DNA of 64,000 nucleotides from Hamadaea sp. (GTDB lineage Bacteria > Actinomycetota > Actinomycetes > Mycobacteriales > Micromonosporaceae), in NCBI RefSeq assembly GCF_013362815.1, contig NZ_JABFVK010000020.1:1-64000 (forward strand), read 5' to 3'. A program made the translations under genes and the position numbers. Numbering within the stretch: position 1 is the first letter of the stretch; each line of letters begins with the position of its first letter. Positions 23,607 to 32,124 of this stretch are shown here, one piece after another. The notes under the pieces are model-generated. The model worked only from the letters and a program-made list of their open reading frames with translations. It did no database searches and had not been told where the DNA came from.

Positions 23607-26300
23607 GTGTACGGACGCGACGAGGAACGCGCCAGGCTGCGTACGCTCGCCGAACAGGTCTGCGCCGGTAACGCGACGGCGTTGGTCCTGCGCGGCCCGG
23701 CGGGCATCGGCAAGACCGCGCTGCTGGACGATCTGGCAGCGCGGGCCGGGCTCGACGTCCTCCGGGTGACCGGAGTCGAGACCGAGACCGAGCTGCCGTA
23801 CGCCGCGCTGGATCTGTTGCTGCGCCCGGTGTTCGATCGCATCGACGCCCTCCCCGAAGCACAGCGGGCGGCGATGCGGGGAGCGCTCGGGCTGTCGTCC
23901 GACGGAGTCAACCGGTTCCAAGTCGGGCTCGGCGTGCTGACCCTGTTCGCGGAGTCGTCGGCCGACCGGCCGCTGCTCTGCCTGGTCGACGACGCCCAAT
24001 GGCTGGATCGCGAATCGGCCGACGCGCTGCTGTTCGCCGTACGCCGATTGCACGCCGAGCCGGTCGGAGTCGTGTTCGCCGCCCGGGATGACGGCGGGTT
24101 CGCCGAAACGTCGGGGCTGCCCGAACTGCACCTCGGGGGCATACCGGCGGACGCCGCCGAACGACTGCTCGCCGAGCACAGCGCCGACCTGGCGTTGGGC
24201 GTACGCGATCAGATGATCCGGGAAGCGGAGGGCAACCCGCTCGCGCTGCTGGAGTTGCCGCGGTCGTTGACGGCCGAGCAGCGTGCCGGTGGGTTTGCGC
24301 CGCTGACTCCGGCGTTCGTGGAGGTCGGGACGCTGCCGAGCCGGGTCTTGCGCGGTTTCCGCGAGCGCATCGCGGCGTTGCCCCCGGGCGTGAGGATGTG
24401 CCTGCTGGTGACAGCAGTGGCAGGCGACGACGAGCGGGACACGATCCTGCGCGCGGCGCTGGCGGCGGGCGGCTCGCTGGACGACTTCGCAGTGCTGGAA
24501 CGGGCCCGGCTGATCCGCTCCGACCCGTCGCGGATCGCCTTGTGGCATCCGCTGATCCGGGTCGCGGCCCAGGTCGGGGCGGATATCAAGGAGCGGGTGG
24601 ACGCCCATCGGGTGCTCGCCGACGCGGCCGGTGACGATCGCGGTCTGCTGCATCGCGCCGCCGCCACGTTGGGCATCGACGACGAGCTGGCCGACGCCCT
24701 CGACGGAGTGTCCACCCGGGCGGAGCTTCGCAGCGCGCTGTCGATCGCATCGTCCACTGCGGAGCGAGCGGCCGGTTTGTCGAGCGAACCGGTGGATCGG
24801 TTCCGCCGGCTCGCGTACGCGGCGACGACTGCGCTGGAGGCGGGCCAGCTCGACCGGGCCGAGCAGTTGGCCCGCCGGGCGGGGAAGCGCGACGACGACC
24901 CCGCGTCGACTCGGCGGCTGGCCGGAGTCCGGGCGTTGCTGGAGTTCGAGCGCGGAATTCCGGGGACGGCGGCGCGCATCCTCGTCGACGAAGCGGTCCC
25001 CGCAGCAGCCGGAATGCCCGGCTATCTGGCCTCGGTGGTCGCCCGCGCCGCCGTGTACGCCTACAGCGGTGCTCAGCAGGAGGACGTGTTCGCACGCCTG
25101 ACGACGGTGGCGACGGGGCCACTGACCGGACTTGTGGCTGGGTTGGGCCGAGCAGCCGCCGGAGAGCCCGCAGCCGCCGTGGACGACCTCAGGTCCTATG
25201 TGGATGCAGTCGAGCAAGCGGGTACGCCGATACCGCAACGGTTGGCCGCCGCCCATGCCGGATTACTGCTCGGCGACCACCGACGAGTACGCGACCTGGC
25301 CGAGGGTCTCGTCGCCGACTGCTATCACGAGGGCCGGGCGACGATGCTCCCCCAGCCGCTCGGCCTGCTGGCCGTCACGCACCTGCTGCTGGGCGATGCG
25401 GAGGCAGCCGTCGCCGCCCGGGATGAGGCTCTGCGTACGGCGGTCGACACGGGGCAGCAGCATCGCCGGGCTCAGCTGACCGGGCTGACCGCCTGGATGT
25501 ACGCCGTCCACGGTGAGGTCGACCTGGCCCGCCAAGCGGCTCAGCAGGCACTGGCCGTCTCCGAGCACCGGCAATGGACGGCCGTCGTCGGCTGGGCCGT
25601 GCACGCGTCGACCACGCTCGACCTTCAGCTCGGCCGGTACGACAGCGCGCTCGATCGGCTGCGATCGGCGGCGACCGGCCCGGCTCGGCACAGTCTCAGC
25701 ATCCAGCTGCATACGCTGCCCGACCTGGTCGAGGCCGCGACGCGGCTAGCCGGTCACCCGGAGGCGGCCGCCGCGAGTGTCCGATTTACTCGGTGGGCGC
25801 AGGCGACGGACCGAGGCTGGGCGCTGGCGGTCGCCGCGCGGTGCGCCGCCCTGCTGACCGAGGACGCTGAACCGCACTTCGAACGCGCGCTCGCGCTGCA
25901 CGCCACGGATCCCCATCCGATCGAGCACGGCCGGACCCATTTGCTGTACGGGGAATGGCTACGGCGACGGCAGCGGCGAGCGGAGGCGGCTGCGCAGCTG
26001 ACCGCCGCCCGCGACCTGTTCCACCGTCTCGGCGCGGCCGGCTGGCAGTCTCGCGCCGATCGTGAACTCGGCGCGGCCGGGTACGCCCCGGCCCCGGTCA
26101 CGGCGGATCCGCTCACCCCGCAGGAGCGGCAGGTCGTCCGGCTTGCCGCCGCCGGGATGTCCAATCGCGACATCGCCGCCCAGCTGTTCCTCAGTCCGCG
26201 TACCGTCGGGTACCACCTGTACAAGGCGTACCCGAAGCTGGGGATCTCGTCGCGAGCGGAGCTGGCGGACTTGCTTAAGCAGACCGATCCGGATACCTAA
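23607..26300 (+). CDS. LuxR-family LAL (large ATP-binding) transcriptional regulator
   Basis: 897 residues from GTG 23607 (GGAGGT 5 nt upstream). An AAA/NACHT-like ATPase starts with YGRDEERARLRTLAEQVC; Walker A is GPAGIGKT (30-37) and Walker B LLCLVDDAQWLD. A long TPR-like helical region spans about 300-820, and the LuxR HTH closes the protein (about 832-897: LTPQERQVVRLAAAGMSNRD, IAAQLFLSPRTVGYHLYKAY). LAL proteins such as MalT activate transcription when an inducer and ATP bind. It resembles the second LAL protein of this window (44780-47356) along its length. It precedes the M24/SRPBCC pair by 80 nt; whether it controls them is unknown. Confidence 0.93.
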   Translation: MYGRDEERARLRTLAEQVCAGNATALVLRGPAGIGKTALLDDLAARAGLDVLRVTGVETETELPYAALDLLLRPVFDRIDALPEAQRAAMRGALGLSSDGVNRFQVGLGVLTLFAESSADRPLLCLVDDAQWLDRESADALLFAVRRLHAEPVGVVFAARDDGGFAETSGLPELHLGGIPADAAERLLAEHSADLALGVRDQMIREAEGNPLALLELPRSLTAEQRAGGFAPLTPAFVEVGTLPSRVLRGFRERIAALPPGVRMCLLVTAVAGDDERDTILRAALAAGGSLDDFAVLERARLIRSDPSRIALWHPLIRVAAQVGADIKERVDAHRVLADAAGDDRGLLHRAAATLGIDDELADALDGVSTRAELRSALSIASSTAERAAGLSSEPVDRFRRLAYAATTALEAGQLDRAEQLARRAGKRDDDPASTRRLAGVRALLEFERGIPGTAARILVDEAVPAAAGMPGYLASVVARAAVYAYSGAQQEDVFARLTTVATGPLTGLVAGLGRAAAGEPAAAVDDLRSYVDAVEQAGTPIPQRLAAAHAGLLLGDHRRVRDLAEGLVADCYHEGRATMLPQPLGLLAVTHLLLGDAEAAVAARDEALRTAVDTGQQHRRAQLTGLTAWMYAVHGEVDLARQAAQQALAVSEHRQWTAVVGWAVHASTTLDLQLGRYDSALDRLRSAATGPARHSLSIQLHTLPDLVEAATRLAGHPEAAAASVRFTRWAQATDRGWALAVAARCAALLTEDAEPHFERALALHATDPHPIEHGRTHLLYGEWLRRRQRRAEAAAQLTAARDLFHRLGAAGWQSRADRELGAAGYAPAPVTADPLTPQERQVVRLAAAGMSNRDIAAQLFLSPRTVGYHLYKAYPKLGISSRAELADLLKQTDPDT

Positions 26301-26366
26301 GCGACGTCGCCGCCGCCGTCCCGAAACCAGGTAATGCGACAGACGCCCTGGTCGGGTGCGGTTTCC

Positions 26367-26372
26367 TACCGT
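26367..26372 (+). promoter_or_regulatory. Leaderless -10 box of the M24-fold gene
   Basis: TACCGT is placed 7 nt before ATG 26380, with no ribosome binding site in between. Confidence 0.45.
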
Positions 26373-26379
26373 TGACGGC

Positions 26380-27633
26380 ATGATCACCTCTGTACCGCGC
26401 TTCAGCCTCGCCGAGCGGGATCGGCGCTGGGGACTGGCCCGCGACATCATGGACGCCGAGGGGCTCGACGCGCTCATCGCGTACGGCGAGCACGAGTGCG
26501 CCGACCTCGCTCCGTTCGCGCCCGACGCGTACTTCACCAACGACCGGCCCGGCTCGATCGTCGTCTTCTGCCGCGACGCCGACCCGATCCAGCTCACCTG
26601 GTCGAACCTGCCGATCACCGACCACATCGAGGCGGCCAAGCGCGGCGACGACTTGTGGATCGCGCCGCAGAACATCCGGGTCGCGAAGAACGCCGCCGGA
26701 GTCGTCGAGGTGCTGCGGGAACATCGCCTCGAATCGGCCACTGTCGGCGTCCTCGGCCTCGATCCCTACCCTCCGTTCCACATCAACCCGATCCTCCCCT
26801 ATCGCATGTGGACAGAGGTGCTGGCCGAACTCCCGGGCGTCACCTTCCTCCCGGTCGGGCTGGGCTACCTGTTCGCCACCATCTGCCAGTCCGACGAGGA
26901 ACTCGCGGTGATCCGGTACTCCGCCGCCGCCGGTGATGCGATGGCGCAGGCGATGCTCGACGCCGCCGGTCCCGGGGTCAGCGAAGCCGACGTCTACGCG
27001 GCCGGGATGGCGGCGGCGTTCCGGCTCGGCGTCGCCGCTCCCGACATGCTCATCTCGTCCGGTCCCGGCTTCGTCTCGTGGGGTCCGGCGGTCTGGTCCT
27101 ACCGGCCGCAGGCTCCCCGAATCCTCGCCGACGGCGACGTGATCATGGCCGAGGTGTTCTGCCGCTTCGGCATGAAGGAGACCCAGCACCAGGTGGCCAT
27201 CGCGATCGGCGAACCCCACCCGGACGTCAAGGCGGCCGCCGAGATCGCCCGCGCCAGCTACGACGCCGGCCTCACCGCCGCGCAGCCGGGCAACACCTTC
27301 GGCGACGTGGTCGAGGCCATGGAAGCGCCGCTCCGCGCAGCCGACGCGTGGAACGTGCACCCGCTCATCCACTCGCTCAACCCGATGGGCCCGGTCTGCG
27401 GCTTCGGTTCCGGCCTGCGCCGCCTGCCCGAGGCCCGCGCCTACGGGCGGCTCTTCGACGTCCCGACCATGGGTGGCGAACTCCCGCTCGCGCCCGGCAT
27501 GACCTTCGCCTTCGAGCCGAACGCCGTCGTGGGCGGCCGGCTCGCGAACCTCGGGGGCACGGTCGTCATCGGCGACGACAGCGCCGTCGAGCTCAATCCA
27601 TTCACTGCCCAGATGTTGTACGCGAAGAAGTAG
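26380..27633 (+). CDS. M24 (pita-bread fold) metallopeptidase-like protein
   Basis: 417 residues. Residues 1-165 match the creatinase/prolidase N-terminal domain (FSLAERDRRWGLARDIMDAEGLDALIAYGE). Residues 175-417 match the pita-bread catalytic domain (YSAAAGDAMAQAMLDAAGPG ... PLAPGMTFAFEPNAVVGG). The usual metal ligands look altered: the strand that carries the paired Asp residues reads DGDVIMAEVFCRFGMKETQHQ, and the His-containing HGxGLxxHE segment is HSLNPMGPVCGFGSG. It may therefore be a creatinase-like, metal-independent hydrolase or a non-peptidase. ATG 26380 is preferred as a leaderless start; GTG 26356 is possible. The SRPBCC gene follows after 10 nt. Confidence 0.8.
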   Translation: MITSVPRFSLAERDRRWGLARDIMDAEGLDALIAYGEHECADLAPFAPDAYFTNDRPGSIVVFCRDADPIQLTWSNLPITDHIEAAKRGDDLWIAPQNIRVAKNAAGVVEVLREHRLESATVGVLGLDPYPPFHINPILPYRMWTEVLAELPGVTFLPVGLGYLFATICQSDEELAVIRYSAAAGDAMAQAMLDAAGPGVSEADVYAAGMAAAFRLGVAAPDMLISSGPGFVSWGPAVWSYRPQAPRILADGDVIMAEVFCRFGMKETQHQVAIAIGEPHPDVKAAAEIARASYDAGLTAAQPGNTFGDVVEAMEAPLRAADAWNVHPLIHSLNPMGPVCGFGSGLRRLPEARAYGRLFDVPTMGGELPLAPGMTFAFEPNAVVGGRLANLGGTVVIGDDSAVELNPFTAQMLYAKK

Positions 27634-27643
27634 GAGCCTTCTC

Positions 27644-28072
27644 ATGATCGTCGTCGAGCACGAGACCACGTATCTAAGCGAGCCTGCCAAGGTCGCCGAC
27701 GCAGTGGCCGATCTGGCCGGTTACCCGGCCTGGCAGGCCGACGTCCTCGAAGTGTCCCGTCCGGACGCGGCCCCGATCGCCGTCGGCACTCGGCTCACCC
27801 AGACCCGCAAGGTGATGGGCCGCCGCACCGAGGTCACCCTCACCGTCACCGACTATCAGCCCGGACACGGGATCACACTGCGAACCGACCCGGGCGCGAA
27901 ACCGGCCGTCAGTCAGGCGTACGCCGTCCACCCGGCCGGCCAGGGCAGCCGCCTGGTGTTCCGGCTGGAACTCGACGGCGTGCCCAAACTCGCCGAGCAC
28001 CTCGTCAAGGCGCAGCTCGGCAAGCAGGTTCCGGCGATGTTCGAGCGCCTCGGCGTACTCCTCAACCGCTGA
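27644..28072 (+). CDS. SRPBCC (START/Bet v 1-like) family protein
   Basis: 142 residues, TAGGAG 8 nt before ATG 27644. The pattern VEHETTYLSEPAKVADAVAD, LAGYPAWQADVLEV, GTRLTQTRKVMGRRTEVTLT and a C-terminal long helix (VPKLAEHLVKAQLGKQVPAM) is that of polyketide cyclase/SRPBCC proteins that bind hydrophobic ligands in a helix-grip cavity. It is cytosolic. It follows the M24-fold gene by 10 nt and shares its transcript. Ligand and role are unknown. A 13-bp hairpin lies downstream. Confidence 0.85.
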   Translation: MIVVEHETTYLSEPAKVADAVADLAGYPAWQADVLEVSRPDAAPIAVGTRLTQTRKVMGRRTEVTLTVTDYQPGHGITLRTDPGAKPAVSQAYAVHPAGQGSRLVFRLELDGVPKLAEHLVKAQLGKQVPAMFERLGVLLNR

Positions 28073-28110
28073 CCGCGACCAGTCGGCATTGCTGCACTTA
28101 TCGACGGATC

Positions 28111-28153
28111 CGATTGCAGCCTGAGTACGGTGGCCGTTCCCAGGCTGCAATCG
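28111..28153. terminator. Perfect 13-bp hairpin between convergent genes
   Basis: CGATTGCAGCCTG and CAGGCTGCAATCG are perfect complements around a 17-nt loop, between the SRPBCC and SUKH genes that converge here. Confidence 0.7.
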
Positions 28154-28167
28154 ACCGACCCTGCACA

Positions 28168-28638
28168 TCATGCAACCGCAGTCATCGGCCGCCGCAGCGA
28201 AATCGCCTGTAGGGCGTGATATCCGTCCGCTGCGATCCGAGCCAGAAACCTGTCACGGCAACCATATGTCGTCCCGTCCGCTGCCATGACCAGGAACAGA
28301 TCTCCCCCAGCCGCCTGTCCTATCGGGCAGATCGTCTGCCCGATACGCCTTTCGTACGTGGCCGCCAGCGAACGCGGAATCCGCCTAGTTGCTGGCGACG
28401 CTGAGACGTAGCAAGTGTAAGAACCACCAACAACAGGATTTCGCGGATACTCGAATTCGAGGCCTCCGCACGAGGACATGAATTCGAGTATCGCGTCCGT
28501 CACGATATAGTTCCGTTCATTCCATGCATCGATGTCGGGCCTAATATCGTGAGTTCGAGCCGCGGTCCATCCAATCCTTCCCAGAAACTCCCTCAGCTGC
28601 GAATCGGGCGGGATATCTTCCTGTCGCACTAATCCCAC
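28168..28638 (-). CDS. SUKH-3-like immunity protein (orphan)
   Basis: 156 residues from GTG 28638; GTG 28629 is better spaced from AAAGGTGG and may be the true start. The fold pattern is SUKH-3: LREFLGRIGWTAARTHDI, ILEFMSSCGGLEFEYPR and the closing CPIGQAAGGDLFLVMAADGT, with YGCRDRFLARIAADGYHALQ. SUKH proteins neutralise polymorphic toxin domains delivered between bacteria. No toxin gene is adjacent. The gene is clearly AT-richer than its neighbours (AATTCGAGTAT, ATATAGTTCC), which points to acquisition by transfer. The 120 nt upstream contain only a degenerate frame that might be toxin debris. Confidence 0.72.
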   Translation of the reverse strand: MGLVRQEDIPPDSQLREFLGRIGWTAARTHDIRPDIDAWNERNYIVTDAILEFMSSCGGLEFEYPRNPVVGGSYTCYVSASPATRRIPRSLAATYERRIGQTICPIGQAAGGDLFLVMAADGTTYGCRDRFLARIAADGYHALQAISLRRPMTAVA

Positions 28639-28761
28639 CTTTCTGTCGCGCCACCGCCTCCACGATTTCCCGGCGTTCGCGAAAGACCGGGGCCTCGAGC
28701 GCTTGACTCAATCCATTAGTGGAAAGCCGATGGATGATGGCTCGCAAGAGCCGGCGGAGTT

Positions 28762-28793
28762 CGGGCCGCGACGCCGATCGACGTCGCGGCCCG
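28762..28793 (-). terminator. Perfect 12-bp hairpin after the tyrosinase gene
   Basis: CGGGCCGCGACG pairs with CGTCGCGGCCCG around an 8-nt loop, 18 nt past the tyrosinase stop. Confidence 0.75.
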
Positions 28794-28810
28794 AGTCGCC
28801 GAGTCGGTGG

Positions 28811-29806
28811 TTAGGCCGGGAGGTTGTCGTAGCTGTACCAGCGCGACGCGTCGAGCACATCGGCCGGGCGTAGCGCCTCACCGAGCAGGGTGACCATGGT
28901 GTCGTTCAGCCCTTGGCCGCTCGGGATCTGCTGATCGCCGTCGCCGGGAGAATAACGGCGGCCGTTGCGACCCAGCCAGGCCTCCCACAACCGGTCCACG
29001 TTGCAGTGGTTGAGGTAGAACAGCGGATCGTTGGGCGAGCTGCCCGGTCCCATGTCGCCGCCTATCCAGACGTGGACCCGATTGTGCATCTGCGGCGCGG
29101 AGGCCTGCCCGGGGCGACGCGGATCGATCCAGCCTTCGACCCGGTTGCGGAAGCCGTCGGCGCTGACGTCCCACGGGACGGTGTCGTATCCGATGCCCTC
29201 CTCGAGGGCCGTCTTGACGTCATCGGCGACCGGCAACCCGGGCACGTCCGGATCGCTGCCCGCGTTGCGCTGCAACGGTCGTGGCGCGGCTGACCAGAGT
29301 TGCGTGCCGTGCCCGACGAGGCGTACGCGCATCGCCGCGAGTGGGCCGCTGACCACGTCTCCCCGGGCGTCGCCCAGTCCGGCCGAGCCCCAGAGTGAAC
29401 TCGCCGGCTGCTGATCGGCGGGCAGCCCGCCGTCGGCGGTCCAGTCCCAGTAAGGCAGACCGGCCTCGGCGTCCCCGGTGACGCGCTGGATCTGCTGCTC
29501 CAGGCGGAGCAGGAACATCCGGTGCCAAGGCAGGAAGATGGGTCCACCATGGGCCAGGTTCCGCATCGGCCGCGGCGGGGTGCTCGGCATCTGCATGGCC
29601 ACGAAGTGCCACAGCACGAAGAGGTCCCAGGTGGTCAGCGGCTGATCCACCCCGTAAAGCCGGAAGCCCGGAATCGCCGGGGACAGGATCTGGTTCAGCT
29701 GCGACGTGGTGTAGCCGGACCGCTCGGCGTTCAGCGCGACGACGCCGGCGAGGTACCGGTCACGGGCTTGCGCAGAGGTCTGGATGTTCGCGCGTACGGC
29801 GGTCAC
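28811..29806 (-). CDS. Tyrosinase (type 3 copper monooxygenase)
   Basis: 331 residues, no signal peptide. CuA ligands lie in WHFVAM, NLAHGGPIFLPWHRMFLLRL; CuB ligands in MHNRVHVWIGGDM and SSPNDPLFYLNHCNVDRLWEAW. This is the tyrosinase fold that hydroxylates monophenols to catechols and oxidises these to quinones (melanin formation). The protein is longer than Streptomyces MelC2 by about 60 residues, mostly in the loop between the copper sites (LPADQQPASSLWGSAG). It overlaps the upstream MelC1-like gene by 4 nt (ATGA), so the two are translationally coupled. Lack of an export signal on both suggests an intracellular enzyme. Confidence 0.93.
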   Translation of the reverse strand: MTAVRANIQTSAQARDRYLAGVVALNAERSGYTTSQLNQILSPAIPGFRLYGVDQPLTTWDLFVLWHFVAMQMPSTPPRPMRNLAHGGPIFLPWHRMFLLRLEQQIQRVTGDAEAGLPYWDWTADGGLPADQQPASSLWGSAGLGDARGDVVSGPLAAMRVRLVGHGTQLWSAAPRPLQRNAGSDPDVPGLPVADDVKTALEEGIGYDTVPWDVSADGFRNRVEGWIDPRRPGQASAPQMHNRVHVWIGGDMGPGSSPNDPLFYLNHCNVDRLWEAWLGRNGRRYSPGDGDQQIPSGQGLNDTMVTLLGEALRPADVLDASRWYSYDNLPA

Positions 29807-30345
29807 TGGTGGGCCTCCCCGTGCTCGTGCACATGGCCCTCATGCGAGTGGGAGTGGCCCTCGTGCGAGTGAGTCTCGTGGGAGTGGGAGTCGTCCTCGT
29901 GGGAGTGGGGGTGGGAGTCGCCCTCGTGGGAGTGGGGGTGACCCGGCTCGCCTTCGGGGCAGGCGCAGTTCTCGCCGTGCTCGCCGACCAGGCAGCCGAG
30001 CTCGTCGGCCGCGGGCGGCTCGGTGCCGAAGTAGTCCAGCACCCGCTTGCACAGGTCGATCGCCGACGGCAACGCGTACTGCGGCAGACCGTGGTAGTGC
30101 ACCGCGCCGTTGTCGAGGACCTCCAGGCCGCCCTGTAGCGGCTTGCCGTCGATGGTGATCGCGTACGTGGTCTCGATGCGGATCTCATGTCCGTTGTGGA
30201 CAGCCGTGCGAACCGAGGTCGACACCCCGTTGGTGCCATGATCATGCGCATGGGCCGCGCCGCCCGGCGGCAGCCCGTAGCCGCCGCTCCGGAGCGGGGC
30301 GGTGAACTCGGCGAGCACGCCGCCTGAGTCCTCGACAGGCCTCAC
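29803..30345 (-). CDS. MelC1-like tyrosinase copper chaperone with His-rich tail
   Basis: 180 residues from GTG 30345 (GGAGGA 3 nt upstream). Residues 60-120 read ETTYAITIDGKPLQGGLEVL, then GAVHYHGLPQYALPSAIDLC and KRVLDYFG, resembling the MelC1 domain that delivers copper to apo-tyrosinase. Residues about 137-180 are a His/Ser/Glu repeat with many HSHE/HPHSHE units, plus a CACPEGE motif just before, a plausible copper reservoir. Unlike Streptomyces MelC1 it has no Tat or Sec signal; the N-terminus is hydrophilic with AHAHDHG. It is coupled to the tyrosinase gene. The laccase terminator precedes it. Confidence 0.65.
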   Translation of the reverse strand: MRPVEDSGGVLAEFTAPLRSGGYGLPPGGAAHAHDHGTNGVSTSVRTAVHNGHEIRIETTYAITIDGKPLQGGLEVLDNGAVHYHGLPQYALPSAIDLCKRVLDYFGTEPPAADELGCLVGEHGENCACPEGEPGHPHSHEGDSHPHSHEDDSHSHETHSHEGHSHSHEGHVHEHGEAHQ

Positions 30346-30464
30346 TGTTCCTCCAGTCTGATGTGGTCCGCGTACGCCCGCAGGCATACGCGCACAGCAC
30401 TGTGACACCGGAGGACGACCGGGACAACGAGCCGACGGCATTCCGACAGCCCGGCCAGCCTGCC

Positions 30465-30522
30465 CCATGATCAGCGGAAGTTTCGCGGTGCTATAACCCC
30501 ACGAAACCTCCGCTGATCATGG
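30465..30522. terminator. Long TGATCA-type hairpin after the laccase gene
   Basis: Left arm from CCATGATCAGCGGAAG and right arm ending CTCCGCTGATCATGG pair over 24 nt with two mismatches around a 10-nt loop, 31 nt past the laccase stop. Confidence 0.75.
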
Positions 30523-30552
30523 CAGCGCAAGATGCGCAGAACAAAAGCAAGG

Positions 30553-32124
30553 TCAGACGATCTCCAGGTTCGCCATCATCCCCATGTCCTCGTGCTCGGC
30601 GTTGTGACAGTGGAATAGATAGCGCCCGCGATACCCGTCGAACCGAGTAATGATCTCGGCGGACTCCCCCGGCCGCAGCGAGATGGTGTCCTTCAGCCCG
30701 GCGTCGTGAGCCAAGGGTTCCCGGCCACCCCGCGACAACACCCGGAACCCGACGAGGTGCAGGTGGATCGGGTGGTGGACGTCGGCGACGAGCCGCCAGA
30801 CCTCGACGTCGCCGAAGCGCGCGGTCACGTCGGTGCGGCTCGGATCGAAGGGCTGGCCGTCGATGAGCCAACCGTGGCCGCCGTTCATCCGACCGGCCCG
30901 GAACGCGAGGTCGCGTACGACCGCCGCTGCTGAGCGGTCCCATTCGGGGAGATCGTTCGCGAGCGTCGCGGGAATCGGGGTGGCAGCGCCTTGGCGTACG
31001 ACGTGGAACTGCATGACATCCCCGGTACGCCCGCTGCCAAGACGGTTCGCGAGGCGTGCGCGTGACCCGATCGGCAGCCCACCGAAGTCGACCAGGACGT
31101 CGTAGCGTTCGGCGGGGGCGAGCGGCAACCGGTCGTGCCGCACGGGAGCGGCGAGAAGTCCTTGGTCGGAGCCGATCTGGATCAGCGGCAGCCGACGGCC
31201 GTCCTCGGCGACCGCTTCGAGTTCGTAGTGCCGGGCGTTGGAACCGTTGAGGATGCGCAGCCGGTAGACCCCGGTGTCCACCTCGTGCACGGGCCAGGGT
31301 GCGCCGTTGACCAGGATCACGTCCCCCAGCACCCCCGCAAGGTACGCCGAGGTGACGCCGGGCTGGTGAACGAGCGTCGGATCGACCGCCGGGTACGCCA
31401 ATCGCCCGTCGGCGTCGAAGGCGCGGTCGGCGATCATCAGCGGGACTTCGTGGTCGCCTCGCGGGAGTTCCAGCGCGTCCTCGACGTCGTCGCGGACGAA
31501 GTGGATTCCGGCGAGCCCGCGCCAGATGGCCGGGGCGGTGAAGTCCATCCGATGGTCGTGATACCACAGCATCGTGGCCCGCTGATCCACCGGAAACTCG
31601 TACGCACGCTGCACGAACGTCTGCACGGCACGGGGGTCGGTGTGACCGCCGTGGGCAGCGTGAACGCGCCATTCGGCGGGGAGCACGAAGTCGGTCGGAT
31701 AACCGTCATGCTCAGCCGGCGTACGCCCACCGTGCAGGTGCACGACGGTCGGCACGGGCAGTTCGTTGCGATGGTTCACGACTATCGGCCGGCCGCGCCG
31801 CGATTCGATGGTGGGTCCCGGAAACGTGCCATCGTATGTCCACATCGGAGTCTTCACGCCCGGCAGCAGCTCCACAGCGGCTTCCCGCTGCGTGATCTCA
31901 TACCGGTCCACTCCCCCGGCTGTGCTGACCGGCCGGAGCACGGAAGGCAGCGGCAGCGGAGTCCGGAACGCCGGCGGCAGCACGAGACCACTGCTCAGCT
32001 GCGCGCCGGTGACCGCGGGCCGCCGGGAGAACGCGGCCGCCGCCGACATCCCACCGGCCGCGATCAGTCCCAGCGCACCGCCGATGCCCAGCACTCGACG
32101 CCGCGAGATTCGCGTGTCAGACAT
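30553..32124 (-). CDS. Multicopper oxidase (laccase/CotA-like), Tat-exported
   Basis: 523 residues from ATG 32124; this start puts GGAGG 6 nt upstream, while the ATG at 32130 touches it. A twin-arginine signal (ISRRRVLGIGGALGLIAAGG) leads the protein. Three cupredoxin domains carry the copper sites: HLHGG and WYHDHRMDF (T2/T3), HPIHLHLVGFRVL, and HCHNAEHEDMGMM (T1 and T3). The axial residue after the last His is Met, typical of low-potential bacterial laccases. It oxidises phenols or metals outside the membrane with reduction of O2 to water. Its start overlaps the end of the small membrane-protein gene by 8 nt, as third gene of the operon. Confidence 0.93.
   Translation of the reverse strand: MSDTRISRRRVLGIGGALGLIAAGGMSAAAAFSRRPAVTGAQLSSGLVLPPAFRTPLPLPSVLRPVSTAGGVDRYEITQREAAVELLPGVKTPMWTYDGTFPGPTIESRRGRPIVVNHRNELPVPTVVHLHGGRTPAEHDGYPTDFVLPAEWRVHAAHGGHTDPRAVQTFVQRAYEFPVDQRATMLWYHDHRMDFTAPAIWRGLAGIHFVRDDVEDALELPRGDHEVPLMIADRAFDADGRLAYPAVDPTLVHQPGVTSAYLAGVLGDVILVNGAPWPVHEVDTGVYRLRILNGSNARHYELEAVAEDGRRLPLIQIGSDQGLLAAPVRHDRLPLAPAERYDVLVDFGGLPIGSRARLANRLGSGRTGDVMQFHVVRQGAATPIPATLANDLPEWDRSAAAVVRDLAFRAGRMNGGHGWLIDGQPFDPSRTDVTARFGDVEVWRLVADVHHPIHLHLVGFRVLSRGGREPLAHDAGLKDTISLRPGESAEIITRFDGYRGRYLFHCHNAEHEDMGMMANLEIV

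Noticed and set aside
28541-28747. A 68-residue minus-strand frame over the SUKH gene start as a toxin remnant
   Set aside because: It is out of frame with the SUKH gene and has no recognisable toxin motif; kept only as a possibility in the SUKH entry.
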